64,000 nucleotides of DNA, taken from the NCBI RefSeq assembly GCF_010093815.1, contig NW_022985562.1:248001-312000 (forward strand), read 5' to 3'. This stretch comes from Pseudovirgaria hyperparasitica (lineage: Eukaryota; Ascomycota; Dothideomycetes; Acrospermales; Acrospermaceae). The notes below the pieces were generated by a model that saw only the letters and a list, made by a program, of their open reading frames with translations, was not told the origin of the DNA and ran no database searches. Positions within the stretch are counted from its first letter, which is position 1; every line of letters starts with the position of its first letter. Shown here one piece after another: positions 11,577 to 21,650 of this stretch. Both the position numbers and the translations under genes were made by a program.

Positions 11577-12424
11577 TGCAGGGGAAAGAAATAGAAGAAG
11601 AATATAAAATGATATATATCTTTAAGGAATGAAACTGCCAAAAGACCAGCTTTTCGAGCCCAAAAGAAATAAAAATATGTGTGTTGTTTGCCGTCAAGGC
11701 TACGTGCGAAGAGCGACAGACAGTCCCGACGAAAAGACCTCGTCGCAGGTACATGTACATGTACCACCCACCCACCAGGACGGGAAGTTAGGTAAAAAGT
11801 TGTAATTATGGTTCGGCATTAATTATGTAGCGAGCAAGGTTCGGTCTGGTCTGGACCTCAGGCAAACCGCCCACCCTTTTCTGCCCCCCCCCAAGCATGA
11901 CCAAGGGGCCCCTTTGGGATCACAAATTGATGTATCACGCACACCCATAAGCTAAGCAGCTAATCTTTGTGTGACCGGATCCGAAACCTGACGTTTGATC
12001 ATCGGCATGGTAAGTTGTTGAACGATTCATTTGGGGGGGGTGGACTTTTCTTATCAGGAACGATGCCGAAATACGAGATGGGCAAAGAGGAGGACCTGGC
12101 TGGCTGGCTGGCTAATTACGCAGTGGGATTTGGCACTGGCCCTGTTGGAAGAAGATTTAAGGAAGACTGTGGCGTTTCATGCACTTTGCGATCTTTGGGG
12201 CAGGCAGGCGGGAATGTGGAGTACGTTTCAAGCAGATTACGGTGAGGGGGTGATATTAGGTATGTAGGTACGTACCCATGTTGAATCTGAAACATGGACC
12301 AACGACACTAGCGTTGTCTTGGCAGCAGTTCGGGCATTCACTTTCCCACGTGACGAGATAGCAGAATTATAATTATTCTCCGCACACACACTACTGAATG
12401 CTGTGTTGATCGTCTCGTTTTACT
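11577..12424. promoter_or_regulatory. Region upstream of the GMC gene and 3' of the Zn2Cys6 gene
   Basis: It holds the presumed promoter of the GMC oxidoreductase (-) and the 3' flank of the Zn2Cys6 factor gene (-). Short C and G runs occur near 11885 and 12032. No convincing coding frame is present. Confidence 0.4.
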
Positions 12425-15098
12425 TTATCCCATACTCGTGCCGACTCCAGGCCCGCTGCTGGGCCACGTACTGGGAAATTCTGGGCCCGGTATTTGCTGA
12501 TTGTTCGGGTTGAAGTAGCAGCTCATCCAATCCATATCGCTAGGCATCATGAACTCGCCAAAGTCCATGCTGAACTGGGTTGGATCATTCGGCAGCGTCG
12601 TGTAGCTTGGATCACCGCTCACGCCCCCGTACGGAATGGCGCTCTGGAACAGATCGGCCGACACAGGAACTGGGATTTGGACTTTTGATTGTTTTTTTAG
12701 CATCAACACGGACGTATAAAAGGTGTGAGAACTTACATATTTGGTTGATAAATGCGACCAGCGGCCCAAGGTACTGTGCACATCGGTCGACCATGACATT
12801 ACCCTTGTCGAGCACCGCCATGATCTCGAGTGCCTTCCCTAAGGACTCCTTGGCAAGCGTAATGGTCTCCTCGGTAACTGGTGGTGCATCCAAGTTCTCT
12901 GGGCGGACTACTACCAGGCTAGCAAAGAGTACAAGTGCAGCATTGAAGGCTGAGAGGGTAGTCAGTGTATTGGAAAGCAGTTGTTGACGGCACACATACT
13001 GTAATACAGGGAGAACCACCAGGCCCCGAGCGTTGGTCGTTTGCTCGCCGAATGGGCCGCTGCATGGATACTCTCAATAATCTCAGCAGCTGATCGAATG
13101 TTGACGTGCAGACTAGCTGCGCCATGCTGGTTTAAGATGGCAATCTCGGTAGCATCTCCCCCCGATATTGCACAGACATCAAGGAATTTGGCCAGAAGAG
13201 GTCGATGTATGAGAAGTCGCACGTTATGATATCGAAGGGTCAATAGGAATGACAAACGTTCATCTGAGGTGGCGACGTGATGCATTGGTGGCTTGTGCAT
13301 GTCGAGTGCGATCGTTTGCGACGATCGTAAGCGGAGGTGACTTGGTAGCGCCTCTTCCCAGGTTGACATGTCATTGTCTATCCGGAGCATGGAAGCTACC
13401 GTTTGCTGAAGAGGTAACGGCATGTCAGAGCCAAGGTTCTTTTGGTATAACTCGTCAATGGCTTGCCACATGTACCGGTAAAGTTGTCTGTCAACATTAG
13501 CCATGAATTCCCTGGACTGCTACTTGACAAACATTGTCATATTCATGAAGATAGTGCTGTCCTTGACTGTCCTATTCGCTGACGGAGGTTCATATTCTGG
13601 CCATGGCTCTGGCAGATCAACCCGAATATAGTCATCCGGGATGGCCGCAGGACGCCCAAACGTCATGGACAGCGTCCTGTCTACCAGAACACAACCGAAC
13701 CAAGCTCTACTGCGAAGAGCTCTCTGCATGCCGGTGTACTTGTGCGAGGCCTCTCTTGAATGGAGACCCAGTTGAAATGCAGCCTTGACAGCAAGGCCAT
13801 GGATGGTCCATGCTTCGATGGACTTTTGACTCCCCTGGAGATACATGCTGGCTAGTAAACAGAATTGCACTGGACCTGTCAACAATAATATGCACAAACC
13901 AGGAGCTACTGACCAACTTCGACACTTGTGCCACGCATCATGGGTCTCTGGCACAGCATCATGCCCCTTTTGAAGAACTTTTCGGCTTCCTTGAACCGCT
14001 CCTCAGAATTACTGGAATTCCTGTCGAATGGCTGCTTCGTTGCTGTTGCCATGGTCATGACTACGTTCAGTAAACCAAGCCATGTTCTGGGAACCTCCCT
14101 TGGGTCTCTCTTTCGCATCTCATGATACGTCGCAAGAAACGTTGGCTTATGTAAGAAAGGGTACAGAAAGCCAGGGTCATCAAAGTACCTCTCAATATAT
14201 CCCAGTGTCTCTTGGTTTGAGGGCAGGGTGAAAACATCTATGCGCTGAGTGTGAAAGACTTGTCTGATGGGTGAACCTGGCCGTTGTATCTCCAGGACTC
14301 CTCCATCGAGGTTGTCAGACTCAACAGAAGCTGGGGTGGGTAGCTGATTTGGCGCCTTCTTGACCTTACCGACTGCTTTGGCGATATGACGTAGGAAAGC
14401 AATGTTAGATGATGGACCGAAGAAGCCGGTCTCTTGCTCCATGGCTCTGAAGCCGTCACCAAGGGCGAAGACCTCATTGATTTGGTCGTCACCAACAGCT
14501 GTGTCGGGCTCCATCATGTGATCATTGTCTGGCTCAGCAGTACGCGGGACATCTGGCTTGACTGGTCTCCCTGTGATGTTGAGATTCAAGTCATTGATGC
14601 TAGTCCGGAAGCCATCCAGAGTGTCCTCGATGTGCTGCACGCGGTCCTCCAATGAGGAGAAGTATCTTCGTGATGAAGGATGATCAGCACTAATTCATCC
14701 ATGTTCTGCGGGCTCGCGTGGATAGATGGAGATACGTTGGGATCGAGCAGCTCATGGATGCTACTGGAGGCGACTCACTCTTTGCCCACAATGACATTGG
14801 TAGACGATGCAGCCTGAACATAGGTACATTCGAAGCCCAGGTCTCTGCATAAACCACACTTTGGCCGTGCGCCGTCACACTGACAGACGATTGGTTAGAA
14901 GTTTCCAAGGTGCCTCCAATTCTGGATGGTGACAGTAGAAGCGTAAGGAGCACAACAGCAACACGGCGAACGTACACGTGATTTGCGAGCCCGACAGGCC
15001 GAACAAGCCAATGCGATTCTTCTCCTTTTATTAGGCTGCTCCTGGCCGTCATCACCATCGGCCTTTTTCGAAGCAGCTCTGGAACTGGTATCGGACAT
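12425..15098 (-). CDS. Zn2Cys6 fungal-specific transcription factor
   Basis: Seven exons give 756 aa: 15098-14976, 14879-14779, 14665-13914, 13869-13533, 13487-13000, 12949-12737 and 12681-12425. Introns are 44-113 nt and the frame closes exactly. A basic patch (NKRRR) precedes the zinc cluster with cysteines 32, 35, 42, 49, 52 and 59 (C-X2-C-X6-C-X6-C-X2-C-X6-C), interrupted by intron 1. A short coiled segment (EDRVQHIEDTLDGF) follows as a likely dimerisation linker. The middle is a fungal_trans-type domain (GYIERYFDDPGFLYPFLHKP, RAWFGCVLVDRTLSMTFGRP). Introns 3 and 4 are my choice among close alternatives, guided by the family pattern. It lies 826 nt beyond the stop of gentisate dioxygenase on the same strand, so it may regulate that pathway; this is inferred from position only. 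Confidence 0.9.
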
Positions 15099-15924
15099 TG
15101 AATGCTTTGAGCGGACTGAGTAAGTAGTGGAGTAACAACAACAGTAAGGGGCGGCGAGGGGGGGGACGATCTCAGGGCGTAGGCGGGGAGAAAGCAAGGG
15201 CAGCAAATACTGGGGCGGGGAAAGAGTGGGAAGACAGTGGATAAAAGTATAAAAGTAGGCGGGAGGTGCTGGCTGGAAAGCTGGAATTGACTGCTAAAAC
15301 TGCGCCGTAGCTAGGGGCGATTTGGCGGGCGGGGTTTCGGCGGGCGGGGTTTCGGCGGGCGGGCGGACACACTGGGCGACTGGGGGGAGACAGCCGGGGA
15401 GGGCAACGGGCGCCTGTCTGGATGTACAGTAAGTACGCTTGTATGGCTGTATAATTAGCTGTATGCATGTAATTATCATGTATGTATGGATCTTCCAACT
15501 TAGAATACGTCGAATATTACTATTACCTAACATTATACCACACTACTACAACTTCTCTCATTCCAGCCTATTTGCATCCTCCACCTCTGCCTCCGCCTCC
15601 GCCTCCGCCATCATTCTGACGCGTCCCACAACATCTTTCGTCTTGGCTCGACCGGTTCGGTTCACAGGTGGCACGTTTGTCTTTTCCGTCCCGTGTCTCG
15701 TGCTATATGATCGACTCAAGCAACTCCACCAACCTGGTCAGCTCCAGCATGGAACCAGGGCCAGGCACGCGAGTGTCTACCAATTTCAATTCACACTACT
15801 ACTCAGCTAACGTTACCTAGCGCTAATACACATCTTGTACACGACTGATGCTTCAGTCTCGTCATCATGCCAACTGACCTCCATCAGACCTGTACGCCGA
15901 CTGTGCTAAGCTCACCCGATTACC
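15099..15924. promoter_or_regulatory. Upstream region of the Zn2Cys6 gene
   Basis: This is the promoter side of the regulator gene (-) and the 3' flank of gentisate dioxygenase (-). It carries the G-rich 15-nt repeat listed separately and a (GCCTCC)n-like stretch near 15580-15610. I see no gene in it. Confidence 0.45.
15321..15366. repeat. G-rich 15-nt tandem repeat (about 3 copies)
   Basis: About three copies of TTTCGGCGGGCGGGG lie in a row roughly 220-270 nt upstream of the Zn2Cys6 start codon. The six G-runs could form a G-quadruplex or act as GC boxes in that promoter. Confidence 0.75.
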
Positions 15925-17102
15925 TCAGCTGGACACAAGAGTCTCGGTATCCATCCCCTCCCAGCGATAGAATCCCAACGATTCCAGCATGGGCTTATCA
16001 TCAAATCGGTAAAAGTACACAGGCTCGTCCAACGCGAAATGCTGGTACTTGACCCACGCAGGAATACAGAAGCAATCACCAGCTTGCCAATCGAACCTCG
16101 TGCCACCTAGGACCGAGTAGCCCTTACCACTGACGATGTGATATACGCTCGATGCCGTTTCTTGTACTGCCTCACTCGAGCAGCCTGGACGCAGTCGTGC
16201 TGCAGATAAGCCGATCGTTTTGCTCACTTCAATGTCATATTAGCTCAACGAACGTTCCCTCGGGAATATGGCTCGTGCACCACGTTACATACCTTGACGT
16301 CCATCTGCCTTCAGATATGGTAGCGACGTCCAATCTCGCTCATCGTGATCCAACGCTTGTTGCATTTTCGACCATGGGAACACAATCGGAGATGTCTCCG
16401 AATCGACATCGTCTGCTGGGTAGCGAGGCTTGTCATAGTGTTCCACGAAGTGCACAGGGAAGAACTGAAACAGTGGCAGGTCCAGTGCATCAAGCCATAT
16501 CATAGGGCCTGATCCGTCCTTGCCATGATCATGCCAGTTCTGTGTCGGGGTCAAAATGACATCTGATCAAGGTGAGTCTATTGATACCGCAGTGCTTTTG
16601 TGCAGTAGTATATCACCTACCTCGACGGTTCATACGGATGCGCTTGCCGTGCACTGCTGTGAATCCACCGTTCCCTTCAATGATGAATCGAGCCGCGAAG
16701 GCAGTATGTCGATGTGCTGGAGCAGTCTCATTTGGCATCACTAGCTGCAGACCTGCATATAGTGTATCGGTCGTATAAGGGCCCTCTGTCAACCAACCAA
16801 AGTGAGCATTTCAGACGCTAGGCTGCACATCATTCCACCTTACCTCGCGTAGGATTAATTAGCATCAAAACCCTCCTTTCAGCGTCTTTCTCTGTGACTA
16901 GCTCCCCCGCTTTTAGCAGCAGAGGACGAAGCTGTTCATATTTCCACTGAAACGGAACACATTTCGGATCCGGTCGGGCTGGGTTGAATCTCTTCATCTG
17001 AGGCCACAATGGAACACCACCGTGCTCCGAAGCTGCTTCAATCAACTTCTGGACCTCATCTTGCTTGTTGTTGTTGTTGTTCTCGGAGGTTGCAGATGGC
17101 AT
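15925..17102 (-). CDS. Gentisate 1,2-dioxygenase (cupin, Fe(II))
   Basis: It opens the ring of gentisate (2,5-dihydroxybenzoate) to maleylpyruvate. Four exons, 17102-16844, 16785-16621, 16562-16293 and 16226-15925, with 58, 58 and 66-nt introns, give 331 aa, close to the family norm. The first cupin carries the iron-binding HRH of [17 protein letters not shown] (His111, His113) and a further NWHDHG (His152/154). [18 protein letters not shown] lies in the second cupin half. The start is the ATG before [11 protein letters not shown]; an ATG 72 nt upstream is in frame but adds a sequence unlike the family. The gene is divergent from an FAD aromatic hydroxylase across a 529-nt promoter. The next enzymes of the route (maleylpyruvate isomerase, fumarylpyruvate hydrolase) are not in the window. 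Confidence 0.93.
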
Positions 17103-17392
17103 GTTGTGTATTGAGATAGGTTCGGAGTTTCGAAACAAGGACCGCAGTTCACAAACGTCAATGTGAAACACCAAACGCTCTGGAAACCCATATTGTCGCG
17201 ATTATATGTTTAGTGCTTCGCGGCTGCCGGCTCGTGGGACCGGAGTTAAAGCCGACATCCCAACCACGCCGCATACAGCTTCCCCGCATTGTTCTTGTCT
17301 CTCGGGGACAGGGCGGGAACGCTGCCCCGCAAGTCCATGATACCGCTTTCTCACCACATAAGGTTCTGTCAGTCGTGAGGTGTGAGTTGTCA

Positions 17393-17420
17393 GGTATGAG
17401 GTATGAGGTATGAGGTATGA
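17393..17420. repeat. Four tandem GGTATGA copies in the divergent promoter
   Basis: Four perfect 7-nt units lie head to tail, 15 nt before the CCG-N5-CGG site. They could be a factor-binding array or simple slippage. Confidence 0.85.
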
Positions 17421-17434
17421 GTGAGGCTGTGGTT

Positions 17435-17445
17435 CCGGTTACCGG
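17435..17445. promoter_or_regulatory. CCG-N5-CGG palindrome, candidate Zn2Cys6 binding site
   Basis: CCGGTTACCGG reads as inverted CCG/CGG triplets separated by five bases, the format bound by many Zn2Cys6 dimers. It lies just upstream of a TATA-like box, between gentisate dioxygenase and the FAD monooxygenase. Confidence 0.5.
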
Positions 17446-17631
17446 CGGGCATAAAAGGTATATTTCGATCCGTCCATGATCATGTTGATCTGATCTCCAC
17501 ACCAATGGCACTGCATGGGAGCCTTGCAGCGGGACAGTAGATTCAACGGGGCCCAGTATACATAGAGGCTCAATCACTCTCGAGCGGATTGTTTCGAAAT
17601 CTTAGTAGTTTTGAAACAGCTCATAGTCAAG

Positions 17632-19232
17632 ATGTCATCAGCAGAAACAAATAGTCATACCGATGCGAGCGAAGAGAGTACCGGAAGACTTCAAAACACA
17701 GAAGTGAGTGAAATGATGAAAGACGACAACGACGACATAGGACGACCGTGTACTCAATGGCCATAGAGTCTTGTTTATCCCACCAGAAGTCTACACTTCT
17801 TGAAGCGACTCGACGCTGCATCTTCTCGTGCAGATGGCTACAAGGCAGAGCCTTCGTCCTTGAAACTGAACATTATCGTCGTCGGCGGCGGCCTCGGAGG
17901 CCTATCGGCAGCTATTGCACTCGCCCGCAAGGGCCACACCGTGACCGTTCTCGAAGCCGCCCCTGAGCTCGGAGAGGAACGCTTCCCCCTAATCCAACAT
18001 TTAAAAAAAGGTCATCTAACATCGTCATCAGGTCGGCGCAGGCATCCAGGTCCCGCCCAATTCAAGCCGCCTTCTCCTGGCCTGGGGCATCGCGCCCTTC
18101 CTCCAAGGCAAGGCCGTCGAGACCGAAGCCATCACGCTGCGAAGATGGCGCAATGGCGCAAAGATAGGATACACGAAACTGTTACCCGACTTTCGCGAAT
18201 CGTATGATGCGCCGTACTGGGTCGTCCATCGCGCACATCTACTCGACGCGCTGCTCCAGTTAGCACTCAAGCACGGCGTGACCGTCCAGACAGACGCCAG
18301 AGTCCTCCAGTACGACCCTTCTAAACCCAGCCTGACCCTCCATACCGGCGTGGAAAAGACGGCAGATCTCATCGTCGCTGCAGACGGTTCGTTGTCCCCT
18401 CCCCCGTCCACACACACACCAGCATACTCACCGAACAACAGGCGTCAAATCACTCGCCCGCCCCGCCATCCTCACCACCCCAGACACACCCCCAAGATAC
18501 ACCCGCTTCGCAGCCTACCGCGCCACCGTGTCGACCCAAAAAATGCGCGCCGACCCACGCACAGCAGAACTCCTCGACCGTCCAGGCCAGAACCTCTGGC
18601 TCGGGCCCCAGCGCCACATCATGGCCTACAGCATCGCGGCCGGCGAAACGTTCAACCTCGTCATTTCGCACCCGGCGACCACGGATCCGGCGACCTGGCG
18701 GCAAGACGACAACGTCGCCGAGATGAAGCGCCAGTTTGAGGGCTGGGATCCACGGATCGTGGGCGTGCTGGACATGGTGGAGCAGACGACGCGTTGGCCG
18801 CTGATGGCGTACAGGGATGCGCTGCCACGGTGGGTGCATAGGGACGGGAAGATGTGTATGCTTGGTGACGCGGCGCATGCGATGCTGCCGTATATGAGCC
18901 AGGGGGCTGCGATGGCTGTGGAGGATGGGGCTGCGCTTGCGGAGGCGATAGGGTGTGTTGGGCGGAAAGAGGATATGGGGAGAGCGCTCGGGGTGTGGGA
19001 GAGTGTGAGGCTGAAGCGGACGAGTGGGATGCAGCAGGCGGCGTGGGTGCAGGGGAAACTGTGGCACTTTGAGGATGGAGCAGAGCAGCGGGCACGCGAT
19101 GAAAGTATGCGTGCGGAGGTGGAAGGGGTGCACTTTGTTGAGAGTGCGAATCAATGGAGCGATCCGGTGACGCAGGCTTGGACATATGCGTATGATGCAG
19201 AGATGGAGGTGAGGGTTGCTTTTCGGGAGTGA
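17632..19232 (+). CDS. FAD-dependent aromatic hydroxylase (salicylate / 3-hydroxybenzoate hydroxylase-like), abnormal splice donor
   Basis: This is a class A flavoprotein monooxygenase. Next to gentisate dioxygenase, a 3-hydroxybenzoate 6-hydroxylase or salicylate 5-hydroxylase making gentisate is the likeliest role. It shows the FAD GxGxxG motif (VVGGGLGGLSAAIALARKG), the DG motif (DLIVAADGVKS) and the GD motif (MLGDAAHAMLPYMSQGAAM). Core exons are about 17787/17806-17976, 18032-18386 and 18442-19232. Intron 18387-18441 is canonical. The intron at 17977-18031 (55 nt) has a CTAAC branch and CAG acceptor, but its donor position reads GAACGC instead of GT, and reading through shifts the frame. 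The 5' end is uncertain: the ATG at 17632 can join by GTGAGT at 17704 to 17806, or exon 1 may run to 17747 with an acceptor at 17786. Length is about 460 aa. If the donor is real, the gene may be impaired. Confidence 0.8.
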
Positions 19233-19299
19233 GGCTTTGAGTCGTATTTTAGACTGCGTTTGTGGAATGTATTCATTCGTGGGGTATATGGGCTGTAAT

Positions 19300-21514
19300 C
19301 TAAACCTTTTTCCTTCGCTTATTTGCTTTGGGTTTCTGCGCAGTATGTGTAACTGACGACTCCTCGTCGCTTTCAGGGGCCACCAGTGTCGCCGCATCTG
19401 TATCTTCAACGCCTGAGACTGAGTCCTCAGAATCGAGATCGACGACGGCATCCGAGGGGATGCTATCCGAATCATCATCGTTGTTATTATCATCTTCATT
19501 GACCTCGACATCATTGTCGTCAAAGCCCTCGAATTCCTCGTCGATTGCCGGGGATGACGCACCCGCAGCGTCAATGGTCGTTTCTTCATCTTCCCGTTTC
19601 CTCTTCTTACCCATTTCACCAAGCCTGCCTTCTCTTCCAGTTACGCCACTCTCGCCATCTTGCTCGGATGGAGGTGGCGGAGTAAACCATGGAATCTTGC
19701 CTCTCAGGAAATCATTCAGGACCATTTTAGCAACGCCGTCCAGATCGACCTCGCCGCCTTTGAGGAGTCTTCCGCCTTTGCGACCTAGTTTCTCCAGAAA
19801 CTCTATCGCATTGGAATAATCCTTGACCTCATAGGTGCGTTGCAGATGTCGTTGCTGACAGCGACTCAAAACTGCCTCAATGTACTGCTCTGGGTTCTCC
19901 ACATTCTCTACTCTAACTACTCCGCGTAGTAATAGCTGCTCATCTGTGTCTGTCATACTCGGTGGCACAATACCAGGACAGTCGATCAAGTAGATCCGCT
20001 TCATCAAGGTAATGTACTGCCAGACCTTGGTCTCTCCGGCGATTGGGGCAACGGTGCAGACTTTCTTCTTACGAAGCGTGTTGATGATGCTTGATTTTCC
20101 AGTGTTAGGATAGCCGACAAAGCCCACAGAGATTTGCTTGCGATCAGAGTGAAGAGAGGAAAATTGACGCAGAAGTTGGATCAGTGAGCCTTTGCCGAAT
20201 GAATTGTTTACAGATGCATGGAATGCAAGCGTGGGATACTCTTTTGACAGTCTTCGTACCCAAGAGGCCTTGTTTGCATTAGCAACGAGTCCTCGAACAT
20301 CGAAAAAAACAAGCGATAGAAGAGCGTGTGTGAAACGTAACTAAGAATTTCGGCACGGGGAGATCTGCGTGAAGCAGAGCCGAACTTCAACTCGACGGAA
20401 CACCTTGAACCCTTTGCGGCCTCCTCCAAAACGAACGAGGCCAATTGAAAAGCCAAGACGGCCCTCAACTACGGGAACATAATTGATATCCCACCATTGT
20501 AACAGATTCTTTCTATGAAACACAATTAAGTGTAGAAAGAGCCTTGACTTAAATGATGGGAATGCATGCGCATTCTGATGAGAAGTATGCATAAGGGAAG
20601 GAGTATGACTTACAGCGATACTTGATGGTACAAGATCCACCTTGTTGAGCACAAAGAGTAGATGCTTGTGCGGTGCTTCTTCTTTCAAAAATTTCTCAAC
20701 ATGTCGACAGCGAGTACCCTCAGGATCTCGTGCATCGAGCACATGTATGATGACATCGGAGGAATCAATCACCTTGTATAACTCATTCCATATCCTTTTG
20801 CTTTGACCTTTAGAAAAGATGGCTTCTCGTGCAGTCGTAGCATTCGCGAGGTCATCTGGTTCCCCATCTTCGTTGCCATCCTCCCCGGATCGGCCACTAA
20901 GGAGTTTCTGTTGCTCTAAGCGCTCGACGTAGGTGTCGTGCGATTTAGCCGTGTCTCCTACCAGATCCTCGATGTTACTAACACCAAGTTTGACGCGCTT
21001 TCTTTGTGCCTTGGGCCCGAATGTGTCTTTGAATGGTGCGGTCTCGATTGCAATCTTCGCCTGATGTTGCTTGAGGCCATTCTTTGTGTTCTTATTGTCG
21101 TGAATCAAACTCATGGGTAATTTGTTCTGCTTAAGAAGATACGAATACGGGTCGGATGACTGTTCTGCAACAGCGCCTCGAAAGGCTTCAAGAGCATCTT
21201 GGGAAATCACCCGCGTGTTGCCAAACCACTTGCGATTTGGTTCTACTCGGGCTACGGGAGCATCGCGGGACTGGTAAGACGCAGCCTTTGTGATTGTTCC
21301 CTCTGCATTGCGCTGCGCTTTGCCATCCTTGAACATGTTCAGGGTCTTGACCTTTTTGGCAGATCTGTAATAAGTCAGTGTTGTATCGGCATTTCGTTGA
21401 TCTGTTGGCCTCACACCTGTAGAAATTCTCGCCTTTCGTCTTGACGTTCGCCATGCCATCACTGGTCTTACCTTGCCGCTCTTTACGAGAGGCTTCCTTC
21501 TTACGAGTACCCAT
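19300..21514 (-). CDS. NOG2: Nucleolar/pre-60S GTPase Nog2
   Basis: It is a circularly permuted GTPase needed for late nuclear maturation and export of the 60S ribosomal subunit. Exons 21514-21417, 21364-20614 and 20268-19300 give 605 aa. Motif order is permuted: G4 NKVD (about 273) precedes G1 GYPNTGKSS (about 335) and the G3-type DCPG. The N terminus has [16 protein letters not shown] and the family block [11 protein letters not shown], and the C terminus is a long acidic stretch ending in KANKRRKKV. Intron 1 is 52 nt. Intron 2 (20269-20613) is 345 nt, about six times the local norm; skipping it restores [20 protein letters not shown] exactly. The acceptor is AAG. The gene is divergent from mS26 with only about 136 nt between the ATGs. 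Confidence 0.94.
20269..20613 (-). ncRNA. Candidate intronic H/ACA snoRNA (snR191-like) in NOG2 intron 2
   Basis: In Saccharomyces cerevisiae the NOG2 intron hosts the H/ACA snoRNA snR191 (about 270 nt), which guides 25S rRNA pseudouridylation. This intron is the same size class (345 nt) and unlike the 44-65 nt introns around it. In transcript orientation it holds a stable stem with an internal loop (20384-20349, TTCGGC pairing with GCCGAA and an inner TCTGC/GCAGA stem), a second stem (20442-20418, GGCCTC with GAGGCC), an ANANNA candidate (ATAGAA near 20517-20512) and an ACA-containing tail near 20328. The boxes do not fit an ideal fold, so the call rests mainly on host gene and intron length; exact ends are not determined. 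Confidence 0.4.
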
Positions 21515-21650
21515 CTTGACAATTACTGCGACCGCTTTCTTGATTATAGAGTGTGCCGCGGAGATGGCCCGCGATATAATCGAGGTGAAGTTATGTGTGG
21601 GCGGGACGACCGATGAAATATTTTGGCGCTAAGATACCTAGGTATGGGTC
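21515..21650. promoter_or_regulatory. Very short bidirectional promoter, NOG2 / mS26
   Basis: Only 136 nt separate the two divergent start codons (223 nt if mS26 starts at 21738), so both genes must share promoter elements and 5' UTR space. Confidence 0.55.

Larger units (their letters stand above)
17103..17631. promoter_or_regulatory. Shared divergent promoter, gentisate dioxygenase / FAD monooxygenase
   Basis: This 529-nt region separates the two divergent aromatic-catabolism genes. It contains four tandem GGTATGA copies, a CCG-N5-CGG palindrome, an ATAAAAGG TATA-like box at 17451-17458 facing the monooxygenase, and a CCAAT near 17499. It is well suited to co-regulation by a Zn2Cys6 factor. 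Confidence 0.6.

Noticed and set aside
13876-13913. 38-nt version of intron 3 in the Zn2Cys6 gene
   Set aside because: The acceptor six bases further on gives EVVQFCLLASMYLQG, which fits the family better and a more usual 44-nt intron.
18450-19622. Long minus-strand frame (390 codons) opposite the FAD hydroxylase and NOG2 3' ends
   Set aside because: It is the antisense shadow of two real genes; its Arg/His/Pro-rich product reflects the GC-rich sense codons.
20341-20520. Open frame through NOG2 intron 2
   Set aside because: The peptide has no relation to the Nog2 family, whereas skipping the segment restores the conserved G-domain sequence exactly.
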